Numbered from the stretch's first letter, positions 30,743-40,414 are shown. The stretch: DNA of 64,000 nucleotides from Ignavibacteria bacterium (GCA_016707005.1 JADJIQ010000004.1:62001-126000); one strand, 5' to 3'. Notes: generated by a model not told the origin, from the sequence alone. Program-made: numbers and translations.

Positions 30743-31755
30743 ATCTGCTCGACCGCTACCTCACGTTATGGATCTTCGGAGCCATGGTCATCGGTGTGGC
30801 GCTTGGAGTGTTGATCCCGGGATTGCCGCAAGCCTTAGAGAACATGCAGTCCGGCACAACGAATATTCCGTTGGCCATCGGACTGATCGTGATGATGTAT
30901 CCGCCCCTTGCCAAGGTTCGGTACGAGCTGTTAGGCGAAGCATTTCGCGACACCAAGGTCCTTGCACTTTCCCTTGTACAGAACTGGGTGATCGGTCCGG
31001 TATTGATGTTTGCACTGGCTGTTCTGTTCCTGCCCGACAAACCGGAATACGTCCAAGGTCTGATCATGATCGGCCTTGCTCGATGTATCGCCATGGTGAT
31101 CGTGTGGAACGACCTGGCCTGTGGTAATCGAGAATATGCAGCCGGACTTGTAGCCTTCAACAGCATCTTTCAGGTGTTGTTCTATAGCGTCTATGCCTGG
31201 TTCTTCCTCACGTGGCTTCCGCCGATCCTCGGGTTGGAGGGGGCTTCTGTTAACGTATCCATGGGACAGATCGCAGAGAGCGTGCTGATCTACCTCGGCG
31301 TGCCGCTTGCGGCAGGCTTCCTCACGCGCGTGATCCTGCGGAAGATGAAGGGCGAGGTTTGGTATGATGATGTCTTTGTTCCGCGAATTGGTCGCCTCAC
31401 GCTTGTTGCACTTGTCTTGACGATCATGGTCATGTTCAGTCTCAAAGCAACGAGTATCCTGGGCGTGCCTCTGGACGTTGTGCGAGTGGCGATCCCGTTG
31501 ACCGTCTACTTCGTGGTGATGTTCGCCGTGAGCTGGGGGTTGAGTCGGTATATGGGAACCGACTACGAACGAACCACAACGTTGTCCTTCACTGCGGCAT
31601 CCAACAACTTCGAACTTGCCATCGCTGTGGCTATTGCCGTTTTCGGCCTCAGCTCAGGTCAGGCTTTTGCCGCCGTGATAGGCCCCCTTATCGAAGTACC
31701 GGTGATGTTGCTTCTTGTTCGTGTGGCGTTGAAGCAACGGCATCGGTTCGCCTGA
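30739..31755 (+). CDS. acr3: Arsenite efflux transporter, ACR3 family
   Basis: A 338-residue inner-membrane protein with about ten hydrophobic helices. ACR3 landmarks are the N-terminal MYPPLAKVRYELL, the essential cysteine in GLARCIAMVIVWNDLACG, and the C-terminal FTAASNNFELAIAVAIAVFG. It exports arsenite, the product of the arsenate reductase encoded just upstream, completing a two-gene detoxification unit (ATGA overlap). It is a stand-alone ACR3, not the ArsAB pump. Length is normal. Confidence 0.93.
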   Translation: MNLLDRYLTLWIFGAMVIGVALGVLIPGLPQALENMQSGTTNIPLAIGLIVMMYPPLAKVRYELLGEAFRDTKVLALSLVQNWVIGPVLMFALAVLFLPDKPEYVQGLIMIGLARCIAMVIVWNDLACGNREYAAGLVAFNSIFQVLFYSVYAWFFLTWLPPILGLEGASVNVSMGQIAESVLIYLGVPLAAGFLTRVILRKMKGEVWYDDVFVPRIGRLTLVALVLTIMVMFSLKATSILGVPLDVVRVAIPLTVYFVVMFAVSWGLSRYMGTDYERTTTLSFTAASNNFELAIAVAIAVFGLSSGQAFAAVIGPLIEVPVMLLLVRVALKQRHRFA

Positions 31756-31766
31756 CGTCAATGAGC

Positions 31767-31774
31767 TAAATTTG
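31767..31774 (+). promoter_or_regulatory. Putative -7 promoter element (TAAATTTG)
   Basis: TAAATTTG matches TAnnTTTG and ends only 3 bases before the ATG at 31778, implying an almost leaderless mRNA or a start further downstream. It separates the arsenic genes from the next unit. Confidence 0.35.
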
Positions 31775-31777
31775 CAG

Positions 31778-32491
31778 ATGCTGACAAAACGGCACCTGCC
31801 ACGAATTCTATATCTGCTCTGTTTTTTTGCGACCATCGCCCCTCTGCGATCGCAAGAACAGTCCACGTTCCAAGTATGGGTTGAAGAAACAGCTGTTTCC
31901 AGCCTCGCGGATCGATGGGTAGGAAGTCTCTTTCTCACGCAGTATTTCGTGGATGGTTCACGGAAGTACGCAAGTGTATCCGTCTGTCCGGCAGTTTCCT
32001 TTGCGATCACTCCCTGGCTCTTGGCCGAGGGGGCACTCTTCATGGAGTATGCCGATCAGTCCGACATCTCCGACATCATTGAGCTACGACCCTATGTGGC
32101 TCTACGGTATACCGATGTGATCCCTCGGTTTGAACCCTATGTTATGCTCCGACAAGAATTTCGGAACCTATACTACCTAGATACAAAGACCTGGCAGGAT
32201 CAGTACAGACTTCGACTGCGCATCGGTTCGCGTATCGCGATCACAGATGAGCGTATCGCGCCGAACTCATTGTATGCGATCGCCGAAGTGGAGTTCTTCG
32301 AGAATCTCGATCCTGCACCGAAGGAGTATTTCAATTCGCGCATTCGGCTCCACGCCGGACTCGGCTATCGATTTGGAGATCTTTGGACAGGGGAGCTACA
32401 CTATATGGCTCAAAAGTCACGATCCTACCCCAACCAGCCGTTCGATTCCCAAGACAACATTCTGCGCTTCACCGTGCGAAAGGCATTCTGA
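31778..32491 (+). CDS. DUF2490-like outer-membrane beta-barrel protein
   Basis: A 237-residue protein with a signal peptide (LPRILYLLCFFATIAPLRS) followed by alternating beta-strand pattern throughout, ending in an aromatic C-terminus (LRFTVRKAF), the usual outer-membrane barrel signature. The segments VWVEETAVSSLADRWVGSLF, EPYVMLRQEFRNLYYLDTKTW and YRLRLRIGSRIAI match DUF2490, a barrel family of unknown function. Its stop codon overlaps the GH57 start by one base (TGATG), so the two may be coexpressed. Confidence 0.65.
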   Translation: MLTKRHLPRILYLLCFFATIAPLRSQEQSTFQVWVEETAVSSLADRWVGSLFLTQYFVDGSRKYASVSVCPAVSFAITPWLLAEGALFMEYADQSDISDIIELRPYVALRYTDVIPRFEPYVMLRQEFRNLYYLDTKTWQDQYRLRLRIGSRIAITDERIAPNSLYAIAEVEFFENLDPAPKEYFNSRIRLHAGLGYRFGDLWTGELHYMAQKSRSYPNQPFDSQDNILRFTVRKAF

Positions 32492-34452
32492 TGGATCGGA
32501 CACTACCACTTCGGATCTGTTTCCTGTGGCATCAGCATCAACCCGACTATCGCACAGCAGATGGGTTCTTCTTACCCTGGGTCAGGCTGCACGCAACCAA
32601 GGACTATCGAGATCTCTGTGATATCCTCGGACGATTTCCGATTCAACACACGTTCAACCTCGTTCCGTCGATGCTCATGCAACTCGATGAATATGAAGGG
32701 GGCAGAACAGACGAGCTTGAACGACTCACGATGATCCGTGCTGAAGATCTAGACAACGCACAGAAGGCAGCGCTTGCACGTTGGGCCAGCACGGTGCAAC
32801 GGGAGACAATGGTAAGCCCCTTACCGAGATATGAAGAACTCTACGATGCACTCCTCGCGAACGATACCGGACACTTCTCTGCGCAAGATTGGCGCGACGT
32901 CCAGGTTTTGGTCAACCTTGCATGGTTGGGTCCGGTTACGAGACGTGGTTCGGCACTCGCTGCCGAACTTCTTCTACAAGGACGCAACTTCAACGAAGAG
33001 CAAAAGTTTGCGTTGATCCGATTGCATCACGACGTGATGAAGGACATCGTACCAACCTTCCTCGAGTATGAACGTGAGGGGCGATTTGAGATCAGCATCA
33101 CGCCGTATCATCATCCGATCCTACCACTCGTGATCGATAGTGATGTAGCTCATGAGAGCATGCCACATGTTGAACTACCGTCACCGGCATACAAGGCGCC
33201 GGATCATGCACGACGACACATACGCCGAGCACTCGATGACTGGAAGTCACGCAGCGGTCACCGTCCGCTTGGGATGTGGCCAGCCGAAGGAAGCCTCTCA
33301 ATGGCTGCGCTCGAATTGTTTGCCGAACACGGCGTAGTGTGGACAGCCACTGATGAAGATGTGTTGCAGAAGTCCTTGGGGGAACAATGGAGCCCAACGG
33401 AAAAGTATTTCCCGCATGTTGTTGAAACAGCTCGCGGGCCTATCACGGTGTTGTTTCGCGACCATGCCTTGAGCGATGCCATCGGTTTTGAATACGCACG
33501 CTGGGACGCCGATGTGGCTGCTGATGATTTCGTGCGCAGACTTGAAGAACGAAAGCGTGCGATCATCGCTCAACACGGTGAGATGTCTCTGGCCTCGGCG
33601 GTTGTTCCGATCATTCTCGACGGAGAGAACTGTTGGGAGTTCTATGACAAGAATGGGGAAGACTTCCTCAACGCCCTGATGAAGAGATGTTCTGATCAGG
33701 ACAGGTTCACGACCCTTACCTGCTCCCAGGCCTCCGAGTCTCCAGGCAGGCGACGTCTGCATCACTTCACGGCAGGGTCGTGGATCAACGGGACGTTTGA
33801 CATCTGGATCGGCTCTCCGGTGAAGAACCTGGCGTGGTCACTCCTGCGCGACTGCAAGGCCGCTCTGGAGGCCTCCGGGCGCTCTCCGGAGCAGGTTGCC
33901 GAGGAAATGGAGACCGTAGAAGCCTCCGATTGGTTCTGGTGGTACGACGATCGACATTTAGCGCCCCATAAAGCCGATTTTGATGCTATTTTCCGAGGTC
34001 ATGTAGCGGCGATCTTCGCCGCATGTGGTGTCCACCCACCGGTGGATCTGTCACGCCCTCTGCAGGAGGTAGTTATGACCAGTGACCCAGTTCGCGTTCC
34101 CATCGTTTTTGGGACCACAGCAATGCATCGCTCACGTGCACTCGTCAGAGATGCAACTCTCGAGAGCCATGAAACATGGCAACGGATCACGATCCGTTTT
34201 GAGCGAAGACCTGCTGAAATGGAAGAGGTTATCGTGCAAGTGATCGGGCAGGACGGCTTCGAGCGTGCATGCCTTATCGCTCACGACGAGATCCTCTGGC
34301 GATCACCTCATCATGATGAGGGATTCGAATGGCTTGCAGAGAATGCCATCGCACTCTACTTGCATGCACATCGGATGTGGACACTGAAGATCATGGAAGA
34401 GCGGCCGGAAGAAGGTCAGGTTACCACGATGGTCCACCTCTCAACGCCCTGA
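32491..34452 (+). CDS. Glycoside hydrolase family 57 protein
   Basis: A 653-residue soluble enzyme with a GH57 catalytic domain in residues ~5-420. The family motif 1 is LWHQHQPDY, the nucleophile Glu is probably E266 in GMWPAEGSLS, and the acid/base Asp is probably D377 in VPIILDGENCWEFY. The C-terminal ~230 residues include the extra helical domain (WFWWYDDRH) and a beta-rich part. GH57 enzymes act on alpha-glucans (amylase, 4-alpha-glucanotransferase, branching enzyme); this long form is typical of intracellular glycogen/alpha-glucan processing. Precise activity is not known. It converges with the next gene with a 12-bp overlap. Confidence 0.85.
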   Translation: MDRTLPLRICFLWHQHQPDYRTADGFFLPWVRLHATKDYRDLCDILGRFPIQHTFNLVPSMLMQLDEYEGGRTDELERLTMIRAEDLDNAQKAALARWASTVQRETMVSPLPRYEELYDALLANDTGHFSAQDWRDVQVLVNLAWLGPVTRRGSALAAELLLQGRNFNEEQKFALIRLHHDVMKDIVPTFLEYEREGRFEISITPYHHPILPLVIDSDVAHESMPHVELPSPAYKAPDHARRHIRRALDDWKSRSGHRPLGMWPAEGSLSMAALELFAEHGVVWTATDEDVLQKSLGEQWSPTEKYFPHVVETARGPITVLFRDHALSDAIGFEYARWDADVAADDFVRRLEERKRAIIAQHGEMSLASAVVPIILDGENCWEFYDKNGEDFLNALMKRCSDQDRFTTLTCSQASESPGRRRLHHFTAGSWINGTFDIWIGSPVKNLAWSLLRDCKAALEASGRSPEQVAEEMETVEASDWFWWYDDRHLAPHKADFDAIFRGHVAAIFAACGVHPPVDLSRPLQEVVMTSDPVRVPIVFGTTAMHRSRALVRDATLESHETWQRITIRFERRPAEMEEVIVQVIGQDGFERACLIAHDEILWRSPHHDEGFEWLAENAIALYLHAHRMWTLKIMEERPEEGQVTTMVHLSTP

Positions 34453-36603
34453 CTTCTCGCTAGGGAAGATGTCCACTCGTCTGCTCTGAGGATTCTCCTT
34501 CAGTCCAAGTAACGTACCGGGGTTCTCTATCCCGCGACCGATCGCGCGTACCTTGTTTTGATCAAGACCAAGGACAACAAGCTGCGCCGCAACGGATTCT
34601 GCACGTTGTCCCGAAAGCGTCGTGTTCAACGCACGCGTACCTACCACGTCTGTGTACCCAACTACGTCAAAGGCGATCTGCCGCATATCATAGCGCTGTA
34701 AAAGCGCTGTCAACATTGCGATATGTTCATCGGATAACTGCGCAACTCCTCGGTCGAAGTAGATCGAAGCAAGCGGACGTCGCGTATCGAATACCTTGGT
34801 CGTAACGCGGAGCAGCGTTGTACTATCCAACGTCCGAATACCGATCACTTGATGATGCGGAACGTAGTGCTGGACCTTGGTGTCGATGTGATAACGATGT
34901 AATGCCGGTAAGGATATCGTGAACTTCTTGGTTGCAGTATCCAGCGGGATCTCGAAGGGTTCACAGGAGCTTGCGGAATCGCGGATGCGCAATTCAGCCA
35001 TCGGCAATGACTCGTTTGTGACGGCATCAACCACAGTTCCGGTGAAAGAACATGATGGTAGGGGGCGAACGTCACCCGTGAGTTCCACCACGTAGATCCC
35101 TGGTCTGCCCGACTCTGCATCCCATGAGTGGATCAGCGCACTGTCTCCACGACCGATGAGGGAGAATGCGGTCTCGTCTTCAATGGTGTTGACGCAGGAG
35201 CCAAGATTTCGCGGTGTTGACCATGAGGTCCACGATGAGCCGATGCGACGTGTGACATAGATGTCCGACTTGCCCCGTCTGTCATCACGTCCGCTTGAGG
35301 CAAAGTACAATGTCTCTCCGTCCGGGGCGAGCCATGGAGCCCCTTCAAAAGCTGGTGTGTTGATCATTGGACCGCAGTTGATCACGGCTGACCAGTTCTC
35401 TCCGCAACGAACGCTGACGTAGAGGTCGAGTCCGCCCATTCCATCAGAACGCTCCAACGCGAGGAGGATGGTTCTGCGGTCATCACTCATCATGGCGAAG
35501 AAGTTGCGACCCAACGAGGAAAGGCCGGGGATGTTCACCGGTTCAACCTCGGAGAAGAGGTCCTGTGATGACCGACGTTTGAGGATGGCTAGTGACGGTA
35601 CGTCAACTCCGCCGTCCTTGCGATACGTACCTGCAGCCAGAGCGGCCAAACCATCACTCGTGAAGGAGAACACAATGTCTGGTCGCTTGCATGATGTGAA
35701 TGTCGTTCGCTCAGCATCCAACCATATACCCGAAGCGTCGCGTCTAGCCAACCACACGTCATCCGGATCCTTCACACCTCCATCGGCATTGTCCGGATGA
35801 AGTTTCCTGTCGAGGAACAGAGTACCATCTGGAGCGAGCACCGGTTGTGTTGTGGGTTGGAACCGATTCACCGCATCTGGCAGTCGCGATCGCCTGCACG
35901 ATGTGATCTCCTGCGACGTGCCTTGACTAGCGGCGAAGACAAACAACGTTGCAATAGTTGCCGCCAGGCAGAGTGTACCCACACGAAGCTCTTCAAGCAC
36001 CGTTCGGATCACATTCCACGGATAGCCGCGGTACTGAAGGAATCTCATGAGTTTTTCATCGCGCTCTTTATCCGAGACCGACGTGATCATTCGAAGTTTC
36101 TTGCTAGCCACTCGGCGTGCAGCATTGATGGCATCGTCATCGGAGTACTGTTCGTGCAAGACCTCATCGATGATCAACTCCGGTACTCCCTTGCGTGCGA
36201 GTGTCCGTTTGGCCATTGATCGCGAAAGGGGCTTGCGTTCTCGAGCAGCATCCAGGAAACGTTCTGCATAGACGCGGTCGTTGAGAAGCTTGAACTCCTT
36301 CAGCCACGCCATCACATCATCGATCTCTTCCGGCGTCGCTTCGCGGCCAACGAGATAGTCATGCACCTGACGTTCTGTTCGAGGTTTGTAGGTGGCAAAG
36401 TGATACGTTTTCTGACGAAGCACGATGCGTTTATCTTCCTTGCGCAGCTTATGCTCAAGGTCATCGGTCATCTCAAGTCCCTTGCGCAGTCCGAGCGACG
36501 TAGCAACGTCGATCGGACATGCAGCAAGGAAGACTTCGTCAACGAACACCGAACAGCGTCCACCGTCCTTTACGTTACGACGGATCGACGTGATCGTGCC
36601 CAT
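34441..36603 (-). CDS. RecX regulatory protein fused in frame to a secreted PD40/OmpA protein
   Basis: A single 720-codon frame with two parts. Residues 1-207 are a full-length RecX (VFVDEVFLAACP, YKPRTERQVHDYL, LLNDRVYAERFLDAARERKPLSRS, RFLQYRGYPWNVIRTVLEEL), placed 3 bp after recA as expected. Residue 208 onward starts with a signal peptide (VGTLCLAATIATLFVFAASQG), followed by PD40/WD-like beta-propeller repeats (APDGETLYFASSGRDDRRGKSDIYV) and an OmpA-like peptidoglycan-binding domain (IAFDVVGYTDVVGTRALNTTLSGQRA). The GTG at 35982 could start the secreted protein separately (513 residues), but no stop separates the two frames. A lost stop codon or a sequence error is as likely as a functional fusion. 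Confidence 0.85.
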   Translation of the reverse strand: MGTITSIRRNVKDGGRCSVFVDEVFLAACPIDVATSLGLRKGLEMTDDLEHKLRKEDKRIVLRQKTYHFATYKPRTERQVHDYLVGREATPEEIDDVMAWLKEFKLLNDRVYAERFLDAARERKPLSRSMAKRTLARKGVPELIIDEVLHEQYSDDDAINAARRVASKKLRMITSVSDKERDEKLMRFLQYRGYPWNVIRTVLEELRVGTLCLAATIATLFVFAASQGTSQEITSCRRSRLPDAVNRFQPTTQPVLAPDGTLFLDRKLHPDNADGGVKDPDDVWLARRDASGIWLDAERTTFTSCKRPDIVFSFTSDGLAALAAGTYRKDGGVDVPSLAILKRRSSQDLFSEVEPVNIPGLSSLGRNFFAMMSDDRRTILLALERSDGMGGLDLYVSVRCGENWSAVINCGPMINTPAFEGAPWLAPDGETLYFASSGRDDRRGKSDIYVTRRIGSSWTSWSTPRNLGSCVNTIEDETAFSLIGRGDSALIHSWDAESGRPGIYVVELTGDVRPLPSCSFTGTVVDAVTNESLPMAELRIRDSASSCEPFEIPLDTATKKFTISLPALHRYHIDTKVQHYVPHHQVIGIRTLDSTTLLRVTTKVFDTRRPLASIYFDRGVAQLSDEHIAMLTALLQRYDMRQIAFDVVGYTDVVGTRALNTTLSGQRAESVAAQLVVLGLDQNKVRAIGRGIENPGTLLGLKENPQSRRVDIFPSEKSGR

Positions 36604-36606
36604 GTA

Positions 36607-37713
36607 TTACTTCGATTTACTTGTGACTGTGCCGGGAGTTGGCAGGTGCAGTGCCTCACGAACGGCTGCATCGAGTGCGGCATAGAGGGCTGCGTTCTCG
36701 CTGAGGAGCTTACGCATTCCGTCGCGACCCTGACAACGCTCATCGTTGAACGAGAACCATGAACCGGACTTGGTGATGATGCCACCTTCTACGGCTACAT
36801 CGATCATATCACCAAGGCGCGAGATGCCCTCGTTGTACATGATGTCGAACTCTGCTTCGCGGAAGGGAGGTGCAACCTTGTTCTTCACGATTTTGGCACG
36901 CACGCGGTTTCCAACGATCTCCTGACCGTCCTTGATCACGTCCTTGCGGCGCACATCGATACGAACGGAAGCATAATACTTCAGCGCGTTACCGCCGGTT
37001 GTGGTCTCCGGATTCCCATATACAACACCGATCTTCGAACGGAGTTGGTTGGTGAAGATCACTGTCGTGTTTGATCGACCGATCGCGGCATTGAGCTTTC
37101 GCATAGCCTGACTCATAAGACGCGCCTGTGAGCCCATCTGCGCGTCACCCATGTCGCCTTCGATCTCCACACGCGGTGTAAGTGCCGCTACGGAGTCAAC
37201 CACCACCACATCGATCGCACCGGAGCGCACAAGCGTCTCCACGATCTCCAATGCCTGCTCACCGAACTCCGGCTGAGAGAGCAAGAGATTGTTGAGATCC
37301 ACGCCAAGTCTCTGCGCATACTTCACATCAAGTGCGTGTTCCGTATCAACGAAGGCGGCAAGTCCGCCATTCTTCTGTGCTTCGGCGATCACCTGCAAGC
37401 AGACAGTTGTCTTACCTGACGATTCCGGTCCATAGATCTCGACGATCCGTCCGCGCGGCACGCCGCCGATACCAATGGCTGCGTCGAGAGAAAGACAGCC
37501 CGTGGAGATCGCGTCGATGTCGACAGAGTTCTCATCGCTCAGGCGCATGATCGAACCCTTACCGAACTGTTTCTCGATCTGCTCCATCGCCAATTGTGCT
37601 GCCTTGACCTTGGCCTCGGGTACACGCATCGATGTTGACTCTGAAGAACCCTTCGGTTCCTTTGGTTCTTTCGGCTCCTTTGGTTCCTTCGGGGCCTTGA
37701 TGTCTGTGCTCAT
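36607..37713 (-). CDS. recA: Recombinase RecA
   Basis: A 368-residue RecA. Walker A GPESSGKT is at residues 95-102; other landmarks are DTEHALDVKYAQRLGVDL, the VVVDSVAALTPRVEIEGDMGD segment with Walker B, loop L2 TVIFTNQLRSKIGVVYGNPETTTGGNAL and KNKVAPPFREAEFDI. It binds single-stranded DNA, drives strand exchange and induces the SOS response. The first ~28 residues are an unusual extension with the tandem tripeptide KEPKEPKEPKEPK (residues 9-21). recX follows 3 bp downstream, the classic arrangement. Confidence 0.96.
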   Translation of the reverse strand: MSTDIKAPKEPKEPKEPKEPKGSSESTSMRVPEAKVKAAQLAMEQIEKQFGKGSIMRLSDENSVDIDAISTGCLSLDAAIGIGGVPRGRIVEIYGPESSGKTTVCLQVIAEAQKNGGLAAFVDTEHALDVKYAQRLGVDLNNLLLSQPEFGEQALEIVETLVRSGAIDVVVVDSVAALTPRVEIEGDMGDAQMGSQARLMSQAMRKLNAAIGRSNTTVIFTNQLRSKIGVVYGNPETTTGGNALKYYASVRIDVRRKDVIKDGQEIVGNRVRAKIVKNKVAPPFREAEFDIMYNEGISRLGDMIDVAVEGGIITKSGSWFSFNDERCQGRDGMRKLLSENAALYAALDAAVREALHLPTPGTVTSKSK

Positions 37714-37886
37714 TCTGATATCCTGATAAAAGTGATCATTTGCTGTTCAGATACATCGTGTCTGCAGGGGTGCAGAACGTGACGCGACCCCCAAAATACC
37801 GCCCCCCGGAAGCCCCATAGCGGGGTAAGTTTTCAACACGGACACAGGCACCGTCACGTTCCGTCCCGGCAACGCCACAGAATGGT

Positions 37887-39671
37887 ATGGAACGCCGCCT
37901 TCCCCTTGTTTTTCCGACTCTCTGCGTACTCGGCTGGGTCCTGATCCTGACCGTGGCACATGCCTCAGAAAGCCTCCTGTTCTGGACATCTGCAGTATCG
38001 ATCACTCTGGCAGCCATCTCCCTGAAAAGGGGCTCCTTGGCCACCGCATTCCATTGTTCGTGCCTCGCTCTTGGCTGCATAACAGTGCAGTACCGCGCCT
38101 CTCATATGGTCGACACCTCCGATGTCCTTGGTCCAACCATGCGTGTTCGAGCCGAGGGAGTAGTGCAGGAGATCAAGCGAAGTTCTCCCGGCAAGCACCG
38201 CTATGTCCTTATGGGTGAGATCGACGCATCGGAGTTGCCATGCGTTCGAGCGGCATGTTTGGTCACCGAATGGGTAGCAGACTCTTTGCGTCCACCACCA
38301 AGGAAAGGGGAGACTCGAATCGTTACCGGACTGTTGCGACGTCCGGATCCGGCAACACTTCCTGATGAGGTTCCGGAGAAGGCCGTCTGCCACGGTTCCG
38401 GCGCATCGCTCATCATCACGAATGCCTCATCAGCGGTTGTTCGTGATCAACCGTGGTGGAATCGCTGGTCCGATGTAACGCGAGAGTGGATGGTATCGAT
38501 CTTTGAGCGCGAACTTCCCCGCGATGTGTCGGCACTTGCCATCGCCGTTGTCATCGGAGATCGCACGGCGCTCGATCCGGAAGTGATGCAGGTCTATGCT
38601 GCCAGTGGCACAGCGCACATGTTTTCCGTGAGCGGATCACACGTTGGCATCATCCTCGGCGTATTGATCACGATCATAGGCTCTGCACCGTCATGGTGGC
38701 GCGTGGTGGTGATCTCGCTCATCATTGCTGCCTATGTGTTTGTGAGCGGTGGGGAGCCCCCTGCTGTTCGTGCCGGACTGATGGGGATCGTTGCACTTGT
38801 GGCACGGAGAAGGGAACTTCATACCGACATGGTGAACATTCTCTGTGGTGTAGCACTAGGGATGGTCCTTGTTGATCCAACCGTAAGCACCCAACCCGGG
38901 ATGATCTTGTCGGTGATGGCTATGGCTTCCATCCTCATCGTTGGTCCGCTCTGGTTCAATGGTGTGATGCGTCTTGTTGACAGACCGCGACCGTGGAAAA
39001 GAGCACTTGCGGCTACATGTGCTACGAGCATTGCAGCAACCATCGGTGTGAGTATTCCGTCGCTCGTGTATTTCTCTTCCACATCGTTAACAGCCCCCTT
39101 CGCAAATCTCATTGTAGTACCATTGTTGAGTTGTGCACTCGTGGCCTGTCTGCTCCTTTGTATCACATCTGTTGTAGGGGTCACAGCTCCCGTAGCATGG
39201 TGTATCAGCGTCCTCGTTCGTATGGCCGATCATGTGGCACAAGGAACCGCCGATAACAGTCTTGCTCATGTCCATGATGTATGGAAATGGGTCATTGTGG
39301 TCTTGATGATCGCAACCTTGCTCTGGCCACTTGTTTCTCCAACGTTTATAGGCGGGGTGGTTCGTATGGTGGCTGGTGTAGTTGTGATCATTGGAGTGAT
39401 ATGGTGTATTCCGGTTCGGGCTACGGAGACCTTCATTGCTCAGAGACGAAACGGAATTGTTATTGCAGCTGTGTGCAGAGACACACTGAACGTCTTTATC
39501 GACGGGCAACATCACGCAGCGATCGACGGCAAGCTCATGTTGTGGGTCAAACGTCAGCCCATCCCTGTCAAGTGTGAGGGAAGGGGCTTATGGGGTCGAA
39601 GAATGAGTGCCACGATCCGACGCGAACTCGTAGGTTCGAAGTATGAAGATCATCAAAGCATTCAACGATGA
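37887..39671 (+). CDS. comEC: ComEC/Rec2-type competence membrane protein
   Basis: A 594-residue polytopic membrane protein. The N-terminal part has an OB-like DUF4131 segment (residues ~85-180) after three hydrophobic helices. The competence domain follows, with the conserved MFSVSGSHVGIILGVLI and GGEPPAVRAGLMGIVALVARRRE motifs and seven or more helices. ComEC forms the channel that passes single-stranded DNA into the cytosol in natural transformation. The usual C-terminal metallo-beta-lactamase domain is missing; only a ~70-residue tail follows the helices. It is divergent from recA and overlaps the pgeF start by 29 bp. Confidence 0.85.
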   Translation: MERRLPLVFPTLCVLGWVLILTVAHASESLLFWTSAVSITLAAISLKRGSLATAFHCSCLALGCITVQYRASHMVDTSDVLGPTMRVRAEGVVQEIKRSSPGKHRYVLMGEIDASELPCVRAACLVTEWVADSLRPPPRKGETRIVTGLLRRPDPATLPDEVPEKAVCHGSGASLIITNASSAVVRDQPWWNRWSDVTREWMVSIFERELPRDVSALAIAVVIGDRTALDPEVMQVYAASGTAHMFSVSGSHVGIILGVLITIIGSAPSWWRVVVISLIIAAYVFVSGGEPPAVRAGLMGIVALVARRRELHTDMVNILCGVALGMVLVDPTVSTQPGMILSVMAMASILIVGPLWFNGVMRLVDRPRPWKRALAATCATSIAATIGVSIPSLVYFSSTSLTAPFANLIVVPLLSCALVACLLLCITSVVGVTAPVAWCISVLVRMADHVAQGTADNSLAHVHDVWKWVIVVLMIATLLWPLVSPTFIGGVVRMVAGVVVIIGVIWCIPVRATETFIAQRRNGIVIAAVCRDTLNVFIDGQHHAAIDGKLMLWVKRQPIPVKCEGRGLWGRRMSATIRRELVGSKYEDHQSIQR

Positions 39672-40374
39672 CCGTTTGCTGAGTGGGATCACTCAGGTGG
39701 ACAACACGGAGTTTCCATGGCCGGGTTACTCATTCTCGATCTCACCGGCCACTACGCCGGAACATGTAGAAAGGTCCTACCTGGCATTGGCACGAGAGCT
39801 TGACGTTGACAGAGAACGGATCGTAACCGTTCACCAGGTGCATGGGACGGAGATATTGGTCGCTGATTCCCGCACACAGGCCCAGGCCGATGCGTTGATC
39901 ACAACCACACCCGGACTGATCGTTGGAGTGAAGCTAGCTGATTGCTGCGGTGTGTTGATGTACGACGCGTCAGTTGGTGTTGTAGCGGCAATCCACAGCG
40001 GTTGGAGAGGTACTGCCGGCAACATTGTTGGCAAAACCATTGAGATATTGACATCGAGATTTAAGACCAAGACATCTGACATACGAGTGTGGCTATCTCC
40101 GTGTGCATCCGGTTCGCACTATGAAGTGGGTGAAGACGTCTTTCAGGTACTGGCGAAACATTGCACGCCCCTTGGCTCAAAGTGGCTCTTTGACAATCAT
40201 CAGGCGATACGGGATCAGTGTTTTTCTGCGGGCATTGGAGAGCAGAACATCGACGTTCGGAGTGAATGTACGATCACAGATGAACAATGGCATTCATATC
40301 GCCGTGATGGGGAACGTTCCGGTCGGATGTTAGCGTTCATAGGGTTACGTTTTACGCCTGAGAAAAGTCAGTAG
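39643..40374 (+). CDS. pgeF: Peptidoglycan editing factor / YfiH-type laccase-domain protein
   Basis: A 243-residue soluble protein of the DUF152/YfiH family. The metal-site residues are in VHQVHGTEIL, LADCCGVLMYD and AIHSGWRGTAGNIV. Members were long called polyphenol oxidases; later work shows purine nucleoside phosphorylase or peptidoglycan-precursor editing activity (removal of mis-incorporated amino acids from UDP-MurNAc). The start at 39643 lies inside the comEC end. The stop TAG is part of a TAnnTTTG promoter for the next gene. Confidence 0.85.
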   Translation: MKIIKAFNDDRLLSGITQVDNTEFPWPGYSFSISPATTPEHVERSYLALARELDVDRERIVTVHQVHGTEILVADSRTQAQADALITTTPGLIVGVKLADCCGVLMYDASVGVVAAIHSGWRGTAGNIVGKTIEILTSRFKTKTSDIRVWLSPCASGSHYEVGEDVFQVLAKHCTPLGSKWLFDNHQAIRDQCFSAGIGEQNIDVRSECTITDEQWHSYRRDGERSGRMLAFIGLRFTPEKSQ

Positions 40375-40379
40375 TTTTG
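40372..40379 (+). promoter_or_regulatory. Putative -7 promoter element (TAGTTTTG) for the 2-oxoglutarate dehydrogenase gene
   Basis: TAGTTTTG matches TAnnTTTG; a TTTACG word 18 bases upstream (40351) could be the -33 region. It overlaps the stop codon of pgeF and lies 35 bases before the next ATG. Confidence 0.45.
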
Positions 40380-40414
40380 CAGTTCTGTTTTTGAATTGAG
40401 AAAGCCCCTCGACC

